From the NCBI RefSeq assembly GCF_900103455.1, contig NZ_FNHI01000014.1:124001-188000 (forward strand): DNA of 64,000 nt, given 5' to 3'. Positions 17,206-25,662 of the stretch are shown piece after piece (within the stretch, counting starts at the first letter, position 1; each line of letters starts with the position of its first letter). The stretch comes from Streptomyces wuyuanensis (GTDB lineage: Bacteria; Actinomycetota; Actinomycetes; Streptomycetales; Streptomycetaceae). The position numbers and the translations under genes were made by a program. The notes under the pieces were generated by a model. It saw only the letters and a list, made by a program, of their open reading frames with translations. It was not told the DNA's origin and ran no database searches.

Positions 17206-18435
17206 CTACAGGGCGACGCCCAGCAGGGCGTCCACGGTGCGCGACACCAGACCGGGCGCGCCCTCGTCCGTGCCGCCCTCGGTGCGCTGGATCTCGGTCC
17301 AGCGGTCCACGGCGGCGAGCGCCGCGGGAGCGTCCAGGTCGTCGGCGAGTGCCGCGCGGATCTCCTCGACGAGCGAGTCGGCGGACGGCCCGTCAGGCCG
17401 GGAGACGGCCGCACGCCAACGCCCCAGGCGGTCCACGGCCTCCCGGAGGACCTCGTCGGTCCACTCCCAGTCGGCACGGTAGTGGTGCGCCAGCAGGGCC
17501 AGCCGGATGGCGGCCGGGTCCACGCCGTCACGGCGCAGCGCGGAGACGAAGACGAGGTTGCCCTTGGACTTGGACATCTTCTCGCCGTGCAGGGCGACCA
17601 TGCCGGTGTGCACGAAGGCCTTGGCGAACGGGTGCTCGCCGGTGAGCACCTGGGCGTGCGAGGCGCCCATCTCGTGGTGCGGGAAGGCGAGGTCGGATCC
17701 CCCGCCCTGCACGTCGAAGCCCATGCCGAGGTGGTCCAGGGCGATGGCCACGCACTCGATGTGCCACCCGGGCCGGCCGCGCCCGAGGCTGCCGCCGTCC
17801 CAGCTCGGCTCGCCCTCCCTGGCGGCCATCCAGAGCATGGGGTCGAGCGCGTTCTTCTTGCCTGGGCGGTCGGGGTCGCCGCCGCGCTCGGCGGACAGCG
17901 CGCGCATCGCCTCGGCGTCGTAGTGAGACACCTCGCCGAAGTGGGGGTCGGACTCGACCGAGAAGTAGACGTCGCCGTCGAGCTCGTACGCGGCACCCGC
18001 GTCCCGGAGCCGCTCGACGAGCGGGACGATTCCCGGTATGGCCTCGACGGCGCCGATGTAGTGGCGCGGGGGCAGCATCCGCAGCGCGGTCATGTCCTCG
18101 CGGAACAGCGCGGTCTCCCGCTCCGCGAGCGCGGTCCAGTCCTGGCCGTCGCGCTCGGCGCGCTCAAGAAGCGGATCGTCCACGTCGGTGACGTTCTGGA
18201 CGTAGTGAACCTGCCGCTTGGTGTCGAGCCACACGCGCTGGACGAGGTCGAACGCGTTGTAGGTCGCCGCGTGACCGATGTGGGTCGCGTCGTACGGGGT
18301 GATGCCGCAGACGTAGATACGGGCGACGGGACCGGGGTCGAGGGTGACGGGGCCGCCGGTCGCGGTGTCGTGGATCCGGAGGTCGCGGCCCTTGCCGGGC
18401 AGGGCGGGGACCTCGGAAGCGGGCCAGGCATGCAT
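17206..18435 (-). CDS. mshC: Mycothiol ligase MshC (cysteine:GlcN-Ins ligase)
   Basis: Joins cysteine to glucosaminyl-inositol, using ATP through a cysteinyl-adenylate, in mycothiol synthesis. The 409-residue protein is a short class I cysteinyl-tRNA synthetase paralogue: ATP motif HIGHAATYNAFD near residue 50, NVTDVDDPLLERAE, and EKMSKSKGN near 285. It opens MHAWPASEVPALPGKG, which I associate with MshC rather than CysS, and lacks the long anticodon-binding C-terminus. The start at 18435 has no ribosome site but a TACGCT hexamer 6 nt upstream, suggesting a leaderless message. It is the last gene of a co-directional block with the SCO1664-type kinase, DUF3090 and phosphomutase genes. Confidence 0.93.
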   Translation of the reverse strand: MHAWPASEVPALPGKGRDLRIHDTATGGPVTLDPGPVARIYVCGITPYDATHIGHAATYNAFDLVQRVWLDTKRQVHYVQNVTDVDDPLLERAERDGQDWTALAERETALFREDMTALRMLPPRHYIGAVEAIPGIVPLVERLRDAGAAYELDGDVYFSVESDPHFGEVSHYDAEAMRALSAERGGDPDRPGKKNALDPMLWMAAREGEPSWDGGSLGRGRPGWHIECVAIALDHLGMGFDVQGGGSDLAFPHHEMGASHAQVLTGEHPFAKAFVHTGMVALHGEKMSKSKGNLVFVSALRRDGVDPAAIRLALLAHHYRADWEWTDEVLREAVDRLGRWRAAVSRPDGPSADSLVEEIRAALADDLDAPAALAAVDRWTEIQRTEGGTDEGAPGLVSRTVDALLGVAL

Positions 18436-18726
18436 GTCATGAGCGTAACCGGATGCATGTTCCGGATACGAACCGGACGCCCCCTCTTGGCCGGTTAGGC
18501 GCTCTTGCGCGTGCCTCGGCCCTCGGGATAGGGGGCACGTACGGCCGGGCGGGGCCCCGGCCGGCAGCCGGCCCGCCGACTCGACGTGCGCGGTCGGCAC
18601 TCGGCCGGAACGCGTCTGGTGGCGGTACCCGCGCGGCCCCGCGGCCCGACGTGCGTCGAGGCTCGCCCCGCCGGACCGAGGGGCCGCGAGCCCCGGCCGA
18701 CGCGTGCGCGGCCTACACGGGCGGGG

Positions 18727-19557
18727 CTACACGGGCGGCCAGGGAATCGCGGGCCAGTTGCCCGCCGGCTCCGGGTGGCGGGCGCTCGTGCGCAGGGCAC
18801 GGACCCGGCCCCGCACGGCGGCCACCTCGTCCCGGGTGATCAGCGCGGACAGCCGGCCGGCCAGCGGGGCCCCCTCGTCGAGCGAGGCGTCCAGGGCTTC
18901 CAGGACCGTGCGGGACTCCTCCGTCAGCGGCTCCCCCGCCCAGCCCCACAGCAGGGTCCGCAGCCGGTCCTCCACGTTGAACGTGACGCCGTGGTCGATC
19001 GCGTACAGGCGTCCGTCCTGAGCGGGCAGCAGGTGCCCGCCCTTGCGGTCGCCGTTGTTGATCACCGCGTCGAGTACGGCCAGCCGGCGCAGCCGCGGGT
19101 CGTCCGCGTGCACGAGGAGCGCCGTGCGTCCCTCACCCACCTCCGCGAGGCCGACCGCCTTCCAGCCGTCCTCCGCCTCGTCACCGTCGACGAGAGCGAG
19201 CAGGGACTGGGCCGGATCGGCCTCGATCCACAACTGGCACATGCCCTCGCCGTACGGCCCTTCCCGGAGCACGGTGGGCGGCACCAGGCCCCATCCGGTC
19301 GCCTCGGACAGCTCGTACGCGGCCACCTCGCGCTGGGCCAGGGTGCCGTCGGGGAAGTCCCACAGCGGGCGCTCGCCGGCCACGGGCTTGTAGACGCAGT
19401 GCGCCTCCCGGCCGTCGAGGGCGACGGAGCAGTACAGCGCCGCGTTGGACGCCTCGCGGATGCGGCCGCGCACGGTGATCTCGCCCCGGGTGAGCAGCTC
19501 CAGGGTCCCGTCGTGGGTGGTCACGCTCCGCGGCGGTATCCGTTCTGGCGCGGGCAT
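18727..19557 (-). CDS. SCO1664-family probable kinase (PI3/PI4-kinase-like fold)
   Basis: A 276-residue protein of an actinobacterial family distantly related to phosphatidylinositol kinases. Kinase-like landmarks are visible: Lys57 in HCVYKP, Glu77 in QREVAAYE, a catalytic-loop-like INNGDRKGGH near 167-175 and metal-binding-like AIDHG near 187-190. The ATG at 19557 has GGAGGGA upstream and overlaps the preceding DUF3090 frame by 37 bp, so the two are translationally linked. Family annotation describes an actinobacterial trio of this kinase, DUF3090 and an MSMEG_4193-type phosphomutase; all three are here in order, followed by mshC. Substrate unknown. Confidence 0.85.
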   Translation of the reverse strand: MPAPERIPPRSVTTHDGTLELLTRGEITVRGRIREASNAALYCSVALDGREAHCVYKPVAGERPLWDFPDGTLAQREVAAYELSEATGWGLVPPTVLREGPYGEGMCQLWIEADPAQSLLALVDGDEAEDGWKAVGLAEVGEGRTALLVHADDPRLRRLAVLDAVINNGDRKGGHLLPAQDGRLYAIDHGVTFNVEDRLRTLLWGWAGEPLTEESRTVLEALDASLDEGAPLAGRLSALITRDEVAAVRGRVRALRTSARHPEPAGNWPAIPWPPV

Positions 19558-20111
19558 ACGTGTCCCTCCGGGTCGAGCGGCAGGCTGCACAGCGGGCACG
19601 GCGGCCGTCCCGCGTTCACGACGTCCAGGGCGCGCTTGGCGAAGGCCCTCGCCTGCGCGCCGGTCAGCCGCACGCGCAGCATCGGCGGACCGTTCTCCTC
19701 GTCCTGCAGCAGCCGTTCCTCGGCCTCCGCGAGGTCCTCCTCGGAGTCCGCCTCCAGCTCCACCAGCGCCTGGGCCTCGACGATCATGCGCTGTTCCTCG
19801 CCGTCCCAGGCCAGCGCCATCGTGCCGACCCGGAACTCCTCCTCGACGGGTGCGTCGAGCGGTGCGGTGTCGGCGATGTCCGTGGGGGCGACGGCCGGGA
19901 CGGGCGCGTTGCCCCCGGTGCGGCGCACCACCTCGTCGAGCAGCTCGTCGATCCGCTCGGCGAGCGCGGCCACCTGGGTCTTCTCCAGGGCGACGCTGGT
20001 CACCCGCCCCCCTGCGGAAGCCTGGAGGAAGAACGTACGACGTCCAGGCAGCCCGACCGTACCGGCCACGAAGCGCTCCGGCGGGTCGTACAGGAACACC
20101 TGACGGGTCAC
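19521..20111 (-). CDS. DUF3090 (TIGR03847-type) conserved actinobacterial protein
   Basis: A 196-residue protein of unknown function that travels with the kinase and phosphomutase genes on either side. It begins TRQVFLYDPPERFVAGTVG, typical for the family, and ends with a small metal-binding-like knuckle, CPLCSLPLDPEGHVCPRQNG (Cys-X2-Cys ... His-X-Cys), before RRGA. The GTG at 20111 follows GGGAGCAGG. The 3' end overlaps the kinase gene. The middle is acidic (residues about 95-130). No enzymatic motif is recognised; a zinc-dependent scaffold or binding role is only a guess. Confidence 0.85.
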   Translation of the reverse strand: MTRQVFLYDPPERFVAGTVGLPGRRTFFLQASAGGRVTSVALEKTQVAALAERIDELLDEVVRRTGGNAPVPAVAPTDIADTAPLDAPVEEEFRVGTMALAWDGEEQRMIVEAQALVELEADSEEDLAEAEERLLQDEENGPPMLRVRLTGAQARAFAKRALDVVNAGRPPCPLCSLPLDPEGHVCPRQNGYRRGA

Positions 20112-20196
20112 GTCCTGCTCCCTTGGAATTCAGAGGATTCTCGGTGTTGGAAGTGGGCTTCCGGTTTCGGCCCGTCCACCCTACTGCGCCCGGCGA

Positions 20197-20904
20197 TCAC
20201 GGTGCGCCCGCGCCGCCGCCGACCACCGCCGTCCCGTCGGTCCCGCCTTCGCGGGGCTCGTTCACGTTCTCGCGCGGCCGCAGGGAGTCCAGGTCACCCG
20301 TGTCGCCGAGCCGCAGCAGGAACGGCCGCAGGCGGGTGTAGCGGATCGCCGTCACGGAGCACGGTTCGACGTGGATCCGCTGGAAGAGGTCGAGGTGCAT
20401 GCCGAGGGCGTCCGCCACCACCGACTTGATGATGTCGCCGTGGGAGCACATCAGGTACACGGCGTCCTCGCCGTGCTCCCGCTCGATCCGGGCGTTCCAG
20501 TCGCGTACGGCGTCGACGGCCCGGCTCTGCATGGCCCGCATCGACTCGCCGCCGGGGAAGGCGGCCGAGGAGGGGTGCCGCTGGACGACCTCCATCAACG
20601 GCTCGCCGGAGAGTTCCTTCAGCTTGCGGCCGGACCACTCGCCGTAGTGGCACTCGCCGATCCGCTCGTCGCTGTGCAGCGGGAGGTCCGGCCGTGTGTC
20701 GAGGAGCGGCTGCAGGGTTTCCCGGCAGCGCTGCAGCGGGCTGGTGACGGCGGCGGCGAGGGGCAGCCCGTCTAGCCGGGCGGGCAGGGCGGCCGCCTGC
20801 GCGGTGCCGCGCTCGTCGAGGGCGACGCCCGGCGTCCAGCCGGCGAGCACCCCCGCGGTGTTGGCGGTGGACCGTCCGTGGCGTACGAGGATCAACGTGG
20901 CCAT
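20197..20904 (-). CDS. Histidine phosphatase / phosphomutase, MSMEG_4193 family
   Basis: A 235-residue member of the phosphoglycerate mutase-like superfamily. The catalytic RHG is at residues 8-10 (LVRHGRSTANTAG), followed by SPLQRCRET, the acid GECHYGEW and the second His in CSHGD. Among these enzymes the MSMEG_4193 group is the one found with the SCO1664-type kinase and DUF3090, as here, which has led to the suggestion of a phosphomutase or phosphatase acting on the kinase product. The ATG at 20904 has a TAGGCT hexamer exactly 7 nt upstream and no ribosome site, so the operon message is probably leaderless. Confidence 0.9.
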   Translation of the reverse strand: MATLILVRHGRSTANTAGVLAGWTPGVALDERGTAQAAALPARLDGLPLAAAVTSPLQRCRETLQPLLDTRPDLPLHSDERIGECHYGEWSGRKLKELSGEPLMEVVQRHPSSAAFPGGESMRAMQSRAVDAVRDWNARIEREHGEDAVYLMCSHGDIIKSVVADALGMHLDLFQRIHVEPCSVTAIRYTRLRPFLLRLGDTGDLDSLRPRENVNEPREGGTDGTAVVGGGAGAP

Positions 20905-20911
20905 GCCGGCC

Positions 20912-20917
20912 AGCCTA
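20912..20917 (-). promoter_or_regulatory. -10 hexamer of the phosphomutase-DUF3090-kinase operon
   Basis: TAGGCT on minus, 7 nt before the ATG at 20904, with no purine-rich ribosome site between. This matches the streptomycete TAGRRT -10 consensus placed for a leaderless transcript. Confidence 0.55.
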
Positions 20918-21132
20918 AAGCGTGTCCCGTGATCCCCAGCGGGCGCACGACGACGGTTGCGGCGCCTCCGGCGCTCCTCGCGAGTTCCGCCGCGCGTTCG
21001 TCCGATGCTTCCTCCGGCGCTCGTCCCGCCGCTCGTCCCACCTCCCTCCGGTGGTTCGCCCGGCGCGAACCGAACGGCGTGAACAGGGGTGTTCACTCCG
21101 CCGAGGTGCGCGTGGGGCGTGGGAGGGGAAGA

Positions 21133-22122
21133 ATGCGCGCCGTGATCGTGGACTGCGCCATCTACCGTGACGGAAGCCGGACGGAGGGCCCCGAGGACCT
21201 CTCCGACGCGCTCGCTCTGGCCCGTGCGTCCCGCAACACCTTCCTGTGGATCGGGCTGCACGAGCCGAACGAGGAGGAGTTCGACCGGGTCAGCAGCGAG
21301 TTCGGGCTGCACCCGCTGGCGGTCGAGGACGCCCTCAAGGCACACCAGCGGCCGAAGCTGGAGGTCTACGACGACTCGCTGTTCGTCGTCCTCAAGCCGG
21401 TCGTGTACGAGGCGGAGTCGGACACGGTCAGCGCGGGCGAGGTGATGGTGTTCGTCGGCGACTGCTTCGTCGTGACGGTGCGGCACGGGGAGGCCGCGCC
21501 GCTGGGGGCCGTGCGGCGGCGGCTGGAGGCCGACCCGGACGTCCTGCGGCACGGCCCGACGACCGTCCTGTACGCCGTCAGCGACACCATCGTGGACCGC
21601 TACATCGAGGTGGCGGCCGAGCTCCAGGTGGACCTGGAGGAGCTGGAGGCCGCCGTCTTCGAACCCGCCGGGGACACGCGGCACACGGCGGCCAAGATCT
21701 ACGGGTTCAAGCGGCAGGTGCTCGAGTTCCGGCGGGCCACCGGGCCGCTGGCCGCACCGCTGGCCAAGCTCGCCGGCGCGACGGTGCCGTTCGTGGACGA
21801 GCACTCCCAGCCGTTCTTCCGTGACGTCAACGACCATCTGACCCGGGCCAACGAGCAGGTGGACGGACTGGACCGGCTGCTGTCCGACGTGCTCTCCGCG
21901 CATCTCGCCCAGACGGGCGTGCGGCAGAACGACGACATGCGCAAGATCTCGGCCTGGGCGGCCATGGCGGCGGTACCGACGCTGGTCGCCGGCATCTACG
22001 GGATGAACTTCGAACACATGCCCGAACTGCGCTGGCAGTGGGGCTATCCGGCGGCGATCGTGCTGATGGCCCTGGTGGTGTACGGGCTGCACCGGCTGTT
22101 CAAGCGCCGCGGCTGGCTCTAG
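21133..22122 (+). CDS. corA: CorA-family magnesium/cobalt transporter
   Basis: A 329-residue CorA-like divalent-cation channel. It has a long cytosolic alpha/beta and helical region (1-265) and two C-terminal membrane helices, with a selectivity motif YGMNFEHMPE between them (about 290-299; family GMN). The ATG at 21133 follows AGGGGAAG; the reading frame stays open upstream without similarity. It is divergent from the phosphomutase operon. The gene carries no tight functional link to its neighbours. Confidence 0.92.
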   Translation: MRAVIVDCAIYRDGSRTEGPEDLSDALALARASRNTFLWIGLHEPNEEEFDRVSSEFGLHPLAVEDALKAHQRPKLEVYDDSLFVVLKPVVYEAESDTVSAGEVMVFVGDCFVVTVRHGEAAPLGAVRRRLEADPDVLRHGPTTVLYAVSDTIVDRYIEVAAELQVDLEELEAAVFEPAGDTRHTAAKIYGFKRQVLEFRRATGPLAAPLAKLAGATVPFVDEHSQPFFRDVNDHLTRANEQVDGLDRLLSDVLSAHLAQTGVRQNDDMRKISAWAAMAAVPTLVAGIYGMNFEHMPELRWQWGYPAAIVLMALVVYGLHRLFKRRGWL

Positions 22123-22167
22123 GCGTTCCGTCCGGGAGGTGGTGGCCGGCGGATCGCGCCGGGCCCG

Positions 22168-22953
22168 TCAGACGACGGGGGCCGTGGTCGCGGGGCCGCC
22201 GAGAGCGTCGCGCCGCTCGGGCATCCTGAGCGTGACCATGCGCCGCCAGCCACCGGCGCGTTCGAACGCGTACATGGCGTGGATGCCGCCCGCGAGCACC
22301 GCCGACTTGCCCCTGGGCCACTTCAGGATCCGCCCCATGTGGGCCATGACGGCGAGGCTGACGTCGCGGTAGACGGCGATCTCGGTGAGGGCGCACTCCC
22401 GGAGGGTGCCCTGGATGGCGCGGCCGTGCCCGGCGCGGGCGAGGCGAAGCAGTTCCTCGTGGCAGTAGGCGAGGTGGTTGTCCTCGTCGCTGCAGATCTG
22501 CTTGACGGCCTTGCCGACCTCGGGGTGGTCCCCGAAGAACTTCACCAGCATGTCCATCTGGTCCGCGGCGCGCTGCTCGGTGACCCGGCTGTGCGAGAGG
22601 TAGACCACGATGTCCCGCTCGGTGAGCCGTTCGTCGCGGCGCAGCTTGTCGTGGGCCAGCCCGATCCCCTGCTTCTCCAGGAGCATCGTGTAGTCGGTCT
22701 CGGGCGGGACGTCGACCGGGTCCAGTCCGCGCTTCTTCAGCAGGGCGTTGAAGATCCGGCCGTGCTTGTCCTCGTCCGCGCCGTGCCGGGTGATCTTCGG
22801 CGCGAGCCCGCGCATGGTCTCGGGGACGAGCGCGGCGATACGGCCGTTCTCCCAGCCGCCCTGGGCCTCACCGCTGGCCGCGATCGAGCAGAAGAGCTGG
22901 TAGGAATCGTCGTTCTCGAGGATTTCCTGGAAAAGGTTTCGGGCCGAGAGCAT
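22168..22953 (-). CDS. Ferritin-like domain protein
   Basis: A 261-residue four-helix-bundle protein. Carboxylate/His metal-site candidates are in GADEDKHGRIF (about 60-70) and SDEDNHLAYCHEELL (about 165-180), spaced as in ferritin-like di-iron proteins. The ATG at 22953 is preceded by GGAGGTGG. Gene-neighbourhood position suggests a core Streptomyces gene of unknown substrate; it ends 45 bp from the convergent corA. It could be a di-iron oxygenase or an iron-handling protein; sequence alone does not separate these. Confidence 0.75.
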   Translation of the reverse strand: MLSARNLFQEILENDDSYQLFCSIAASGEAQGGWENGRIAALVPETMRGLAPKITRHGADEDKHGRIFNALLKKRGLDPVDVPPETDYTMLLEKQGIGLAHDKLRRDERLTERDIVVYLSHSRVTEQRAADQMDMLVKFFGDHPEVGKAVKQICSDEDNHLAYCHEELLRLARAGHGRAIQGTLRECALTEIAVYRDVSLAVMAHMGRILKWPRGKSAVLAGGIHAMYAFERAGGWRRMVTLRMPERRDALGGPATTAPVV

Positions 22954-23429
22954 CACTGCCACCTCCGTGAGGCACCCGTGGGCGACGGGCATCCGCAAAG
23001 AACGAGTCAAATGCGGACCGGGCGGACAGGCAACAGGTGAGCGGGACGACTCCGCCGAAAGAAGGAGTGTCAGGGCTTTCCGGACGGCCGGGAGGGCTCA
23101 CGGCCCCTCGCCCGGGAGGCGTGCTGCGAGCGGGTGCGCCGCGGGTGGCGGTGCCCGCGCCCGCTCGTCGTGGATACGCCGGGGACGGGGCGTGACCGAG
23201 GACGGGGTAAGGCGTTAGACCTCACGACGGCCGTGGCGGGGATGACCCCGAGCCCCCACCACGGCCGCAGGCATGCCCGCGGCCGGGTGGACGGGGTCGG
23301 TCCGTCGGTCCGTCGGTCCGCAGCGACGCCGGGCGGACGGTGGCGGCGCTCCGGACCGACGGCGGCCCCCACTCGTACCGGTGCAAGGCGCCGAGCCGCC
23401 CCGGGCCCGGGCCGGCCGGGAGACGCGGG
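22954..23429. other. Intergenic region upstream of the ferritin-like gene
   Basis: About 475 bp with no supported gene. It includes a three-copy TCGGTCCG repeat at 23297-23319. Open frames on both strands lack recognisable domains. The promoter of the minus-strand ferritin-like gene should lie in the AT-richer part near 22985-23065. Confidence 0.45.
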
Positions 23430-24479
23430 TTACGCGAGTCCGGCCCGCTCCAGGGCCTCGGTGCCGGCCCGCAGAGCGGTCAGCCGCTCGTCGAGGGTGA
23501 AGCCGGCGGGGGCGAGGGTCAGGGTGGTCACGCCGGCGGCCGCGTAGGCCCGCATGCGGTCGGCGATCCGGTCGACGGTGCCGAGCAGCGTGGTGGAGTC
23601 GATCAGCTCGTGCGGCACCGCCGCGGCGGCCCCGGCCTTGTCGCCGGAGAGGTACTTGTCCTGGATCTCCGCGGCTTCCTTCTCGTACCCCATGCGCTGG
23701 GCCAGCTGGTTGTAGAAGTTCTGCTTGCGGCTGCCCATGCCGCCGACGTACAGCGCGGTGTACGGGCGGAACGTGTCGGCGAGCGCGCGGACGTCGTCGC
23801 CGACCGCGAGCGGCACGGTGGGGCAGACGTCGAAGCCGTCCATCGTCTTCCCGGCCTTCTCGCGGCCCGCGCGGATGTACCTGATCGCGGTGTCCTCGAG
23901 GTGGTCGGCGGACGGGAAGATCAGCAGCGCGCCGTCGGCGATCTCGCCGGTCTGCTCCAGGTTCTTGGGGCCGATGGCGGCGATGTACAGCGGGATGCGC
24001 TCGCGCTCGGGGTGGACGGTCAGCTTGATGGGCTTGCCGGGACCGCCGGGGAGCGGAAGGGTCCAGTGCTCGCCCTCGTACGTCAGTCGCTCGCGGGTCA
24101 TGGCCTTGCGGACGATCTCGACGTACTCGCGGGTGCGGGCGAGGGGCTTGTCGAACTTGACGCCGTACCAGCCCTCCGACACCTGCGGTCCCGAGACGCC
24201 GAGGCCGAGGCGGAAGCGGCCGCCGGAGAGCGAGTCCAGGGTGGCAGCGGTCATCGCCGTCATCGCCGGCTGGCGGGCGGGGATCTGCAGGATGGCGGAG
24301 CCGACGTCGATGCTCTCGGTCTGCGCGGCGACCCACGAGAGGACGGTCGGCGCGTCGGAGCCGTAGGCCTCGGCGGCCCAGCAGACGTCATAGCCGAGGC
24401 GGTCCGCCTCCTGGGCGACGACGAGGTTGTCGCCGTCCATGCCCGCACCCCAGTAGCCGAGGTTGATGCCCAGCCGCAT
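23430..24479 (-). CDS. LLM-class F420-dependent oxidoreductase
   Basis: A 349-residue luciferase-like TIM-barrel flavin/F420 enzyme. The N-terminus MRLGINLGYWGAGMDGDNLV and the ALGVSGPQVSEGWYG loop (about 100) are typical of actinobacterial F420H2-dependent LLM reductases, as is the KPIKLTVHPERERIPLYIAA segment near 150. It ends in TAA, uncommon here. The ATG at 24479 follows GGGGAGCGG. It is divergent from the aldo/keto reductase gene. Substrate unknown. Confidence 0.88.
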   Translation of the reverse strand: MRLGINLGYWGAGMDGDNLVVAQEADRLGYDVCWAAEAYGSDAPTVLSWVAAQTESIDVGSAILQIPARQPAMTAMTAATLDSLSGGRFRLGLGVSGPQVSEGWYGVKFDKPLARTREYVEIVRKAMTRERLTYEGEHWTLPLPGGPGKPIKLTVHPERERIPLYIAAIGPKNLEQTGEIADGALLIFPSADHLEDTAIRYIRAGREKAGKTMDGFDVCPTVPLAVGDDVRALADTFRPYTALYVGGMGSRKQNFYNQLAQRMGYEKEAAEIQDKYLSGDKAGAAAAVPHELIDSTTLLGTVDRIADRMRAYAAAGVTTLTLAPAGFTLDERLTALRAGTEALERAGLA

Positions 24480-24665
24480 ACCGCTCCCCTTACCGCTCCG
24501 TACTGCTTCGGATGTGCCGAACTGCTTCGGATGTGCCGATTTACCGGCGAGTAACGTCCTTGTCGCGGGACTCTAGCGCGGGGAGGGGCCTCGCGTCAGG
24601 GGTGGCCGGTGACGGCCTGGCGGGCGAGTTGTCCACAGGGTCGCTCCGGGTGGGGCCGTGGCCAG

Positions 24666-24671
24666 TAATCT
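24666..24671 (+). promoter_or_regulatory. -10 hexamer for the aldo/keto reductase gene
   Basis: TAATCT lies exactly 7 nt before the ATG at 24679 and no ribosome site intervenes, so translation probably starts at the 5' end of the message. Confidence 0.55.
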
Positions 24672-24678
24672 CGCGCCC

Positions 24679-25662
24679 ATGGAGCAGAGGCATCTCGGCC
24701 GTACCGGCCTGCGCGTGTCCCGGATCGGGCTCGGCACCCTCACGTGGGGCCGGGACACCGGCGAGCACGACGCTGCCGACCAGTTGAAGGCCTTCTGGGA
24801 GGCGGGCGGCACGCTGGTCGACACGGCGGACGTGTACGGCGGCGGCGAGGCGGAGTACCTGCTCGGCCAGTTGGTGGAGCGGCTGGTCCCCCGGCGCGAC
24901 CTGGTCATCGCCACGAAGGCCGGCAGCGTGCTCGACCCGATGCGGCGGTTCGACGGCTCGCGCGGCCATCTGCTCGCTGCCCTGGACGCGTCGCTGGAGC
25001 GGCTGGGCACCGACCACGTCGACCTGTGGCAGGTGCACGGCTTCGATCCGCACACGCCGCTCGAGGAGACCCTCCAGGCGCTCGACATCGCGGTGAGCAG
25101 CGGCCGCGCACGCTACGCGGGGGTGTCGGACTTCTGCGGCTGGCAGCTGGCGAAGGCCGCCACGTGGCAGCTGGCGGCGCCGGGCATACGGACCCGTCTC
25201 GCCGGTACGCAGATGGAGTACTCGCTGCTGCAGCGCGGCGTCGAGCGGGAGGTGCTGCCCGCGGCACTGGACCTAGGCGTGGGGCTGCTGCCGTCCTCCC
25301 CGCTGGGCCGCGGTGTGCTCACGGGGAAGTACCGGCACGCGACGCCGGCCGATTCGCGCGGGGCGTCGGAGCAGCTCGCCGCGTTCGTGGAGCCGTATCT
25401 CGACGAGTCGGCGACGCGCATCGTGGACGCGGTCGTCACGGCGGCGGACGGGCTGGCGACGACTCCGCTCGAAGTGGCGCTCGCCTGGGTGCGCGACCGG
25501 CCCGGTGTGGTCGCGCCGATCGTCGGTGCCCGCAATGCGCAGCAGCTCACGCAGGCGTTGTCAGTGGAGGGTCTTAGTCTTCCTGACGAGATCTGCCGGG
25601 CGCTGGACGACGTGTCGGCGCCCGTGCACCGCTATCCCGACCAGGACTGGAGCACGCTGTGA
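24679..25662 (+). CDS. Aldo/keto reductase
   Basis: A 327-residue NADPH-dependent oxidoreductase of the AKR superfamily. Catalytic-tetrad context is readable: Asp in VDTADVYGGGEAE with its Tyr (about 45-55), Lys in IATKAG (about 80), His in WQVHGFD (about 120). C-terminal cofactor binding is in APIVGARNAQQL. Its GTG/TGA overlap with the following RecD-like gene (stop shares bases with the next start) implies cotranscription, although no metabolic link is obvious. Substrate unknown. Confidence 0.9.
   Translation: MEQRHLGRTGLRVSRIGLGTLTWGRDTGEHDAADQLKAFWEAGGTLVDTADVYGGGEAEYLLGQLVERLVPRRDLVIATKAGSVLDPMRRFDGSRGHLLAALDASLERLGTDHVDLWQVHGFDPHTPLEETLQALDIAVSSGRARYAGVSDFCGWQLAKAATWQLAAPGIRTRLAGTQMEYSLLQRGVEREVLPAALDLGVGLLPSSPLGRGVLTGKYRHATPADSRGASEQLAAFVEPYLDESATRIVDAVVTAADGLATTPLEVALAWVRDRPGVVAPIVGARNAQQLTQALSVEGLSLPDEICRALDDVSAPVHRYPDQDWSTL

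Noticed and set aside
17206..18435. Second cysteinyl-tRNA synthetase
   Set aside because: Length (409 residues), N-terminal sequence and lack of an anticodon-binding extension fit MshC better.
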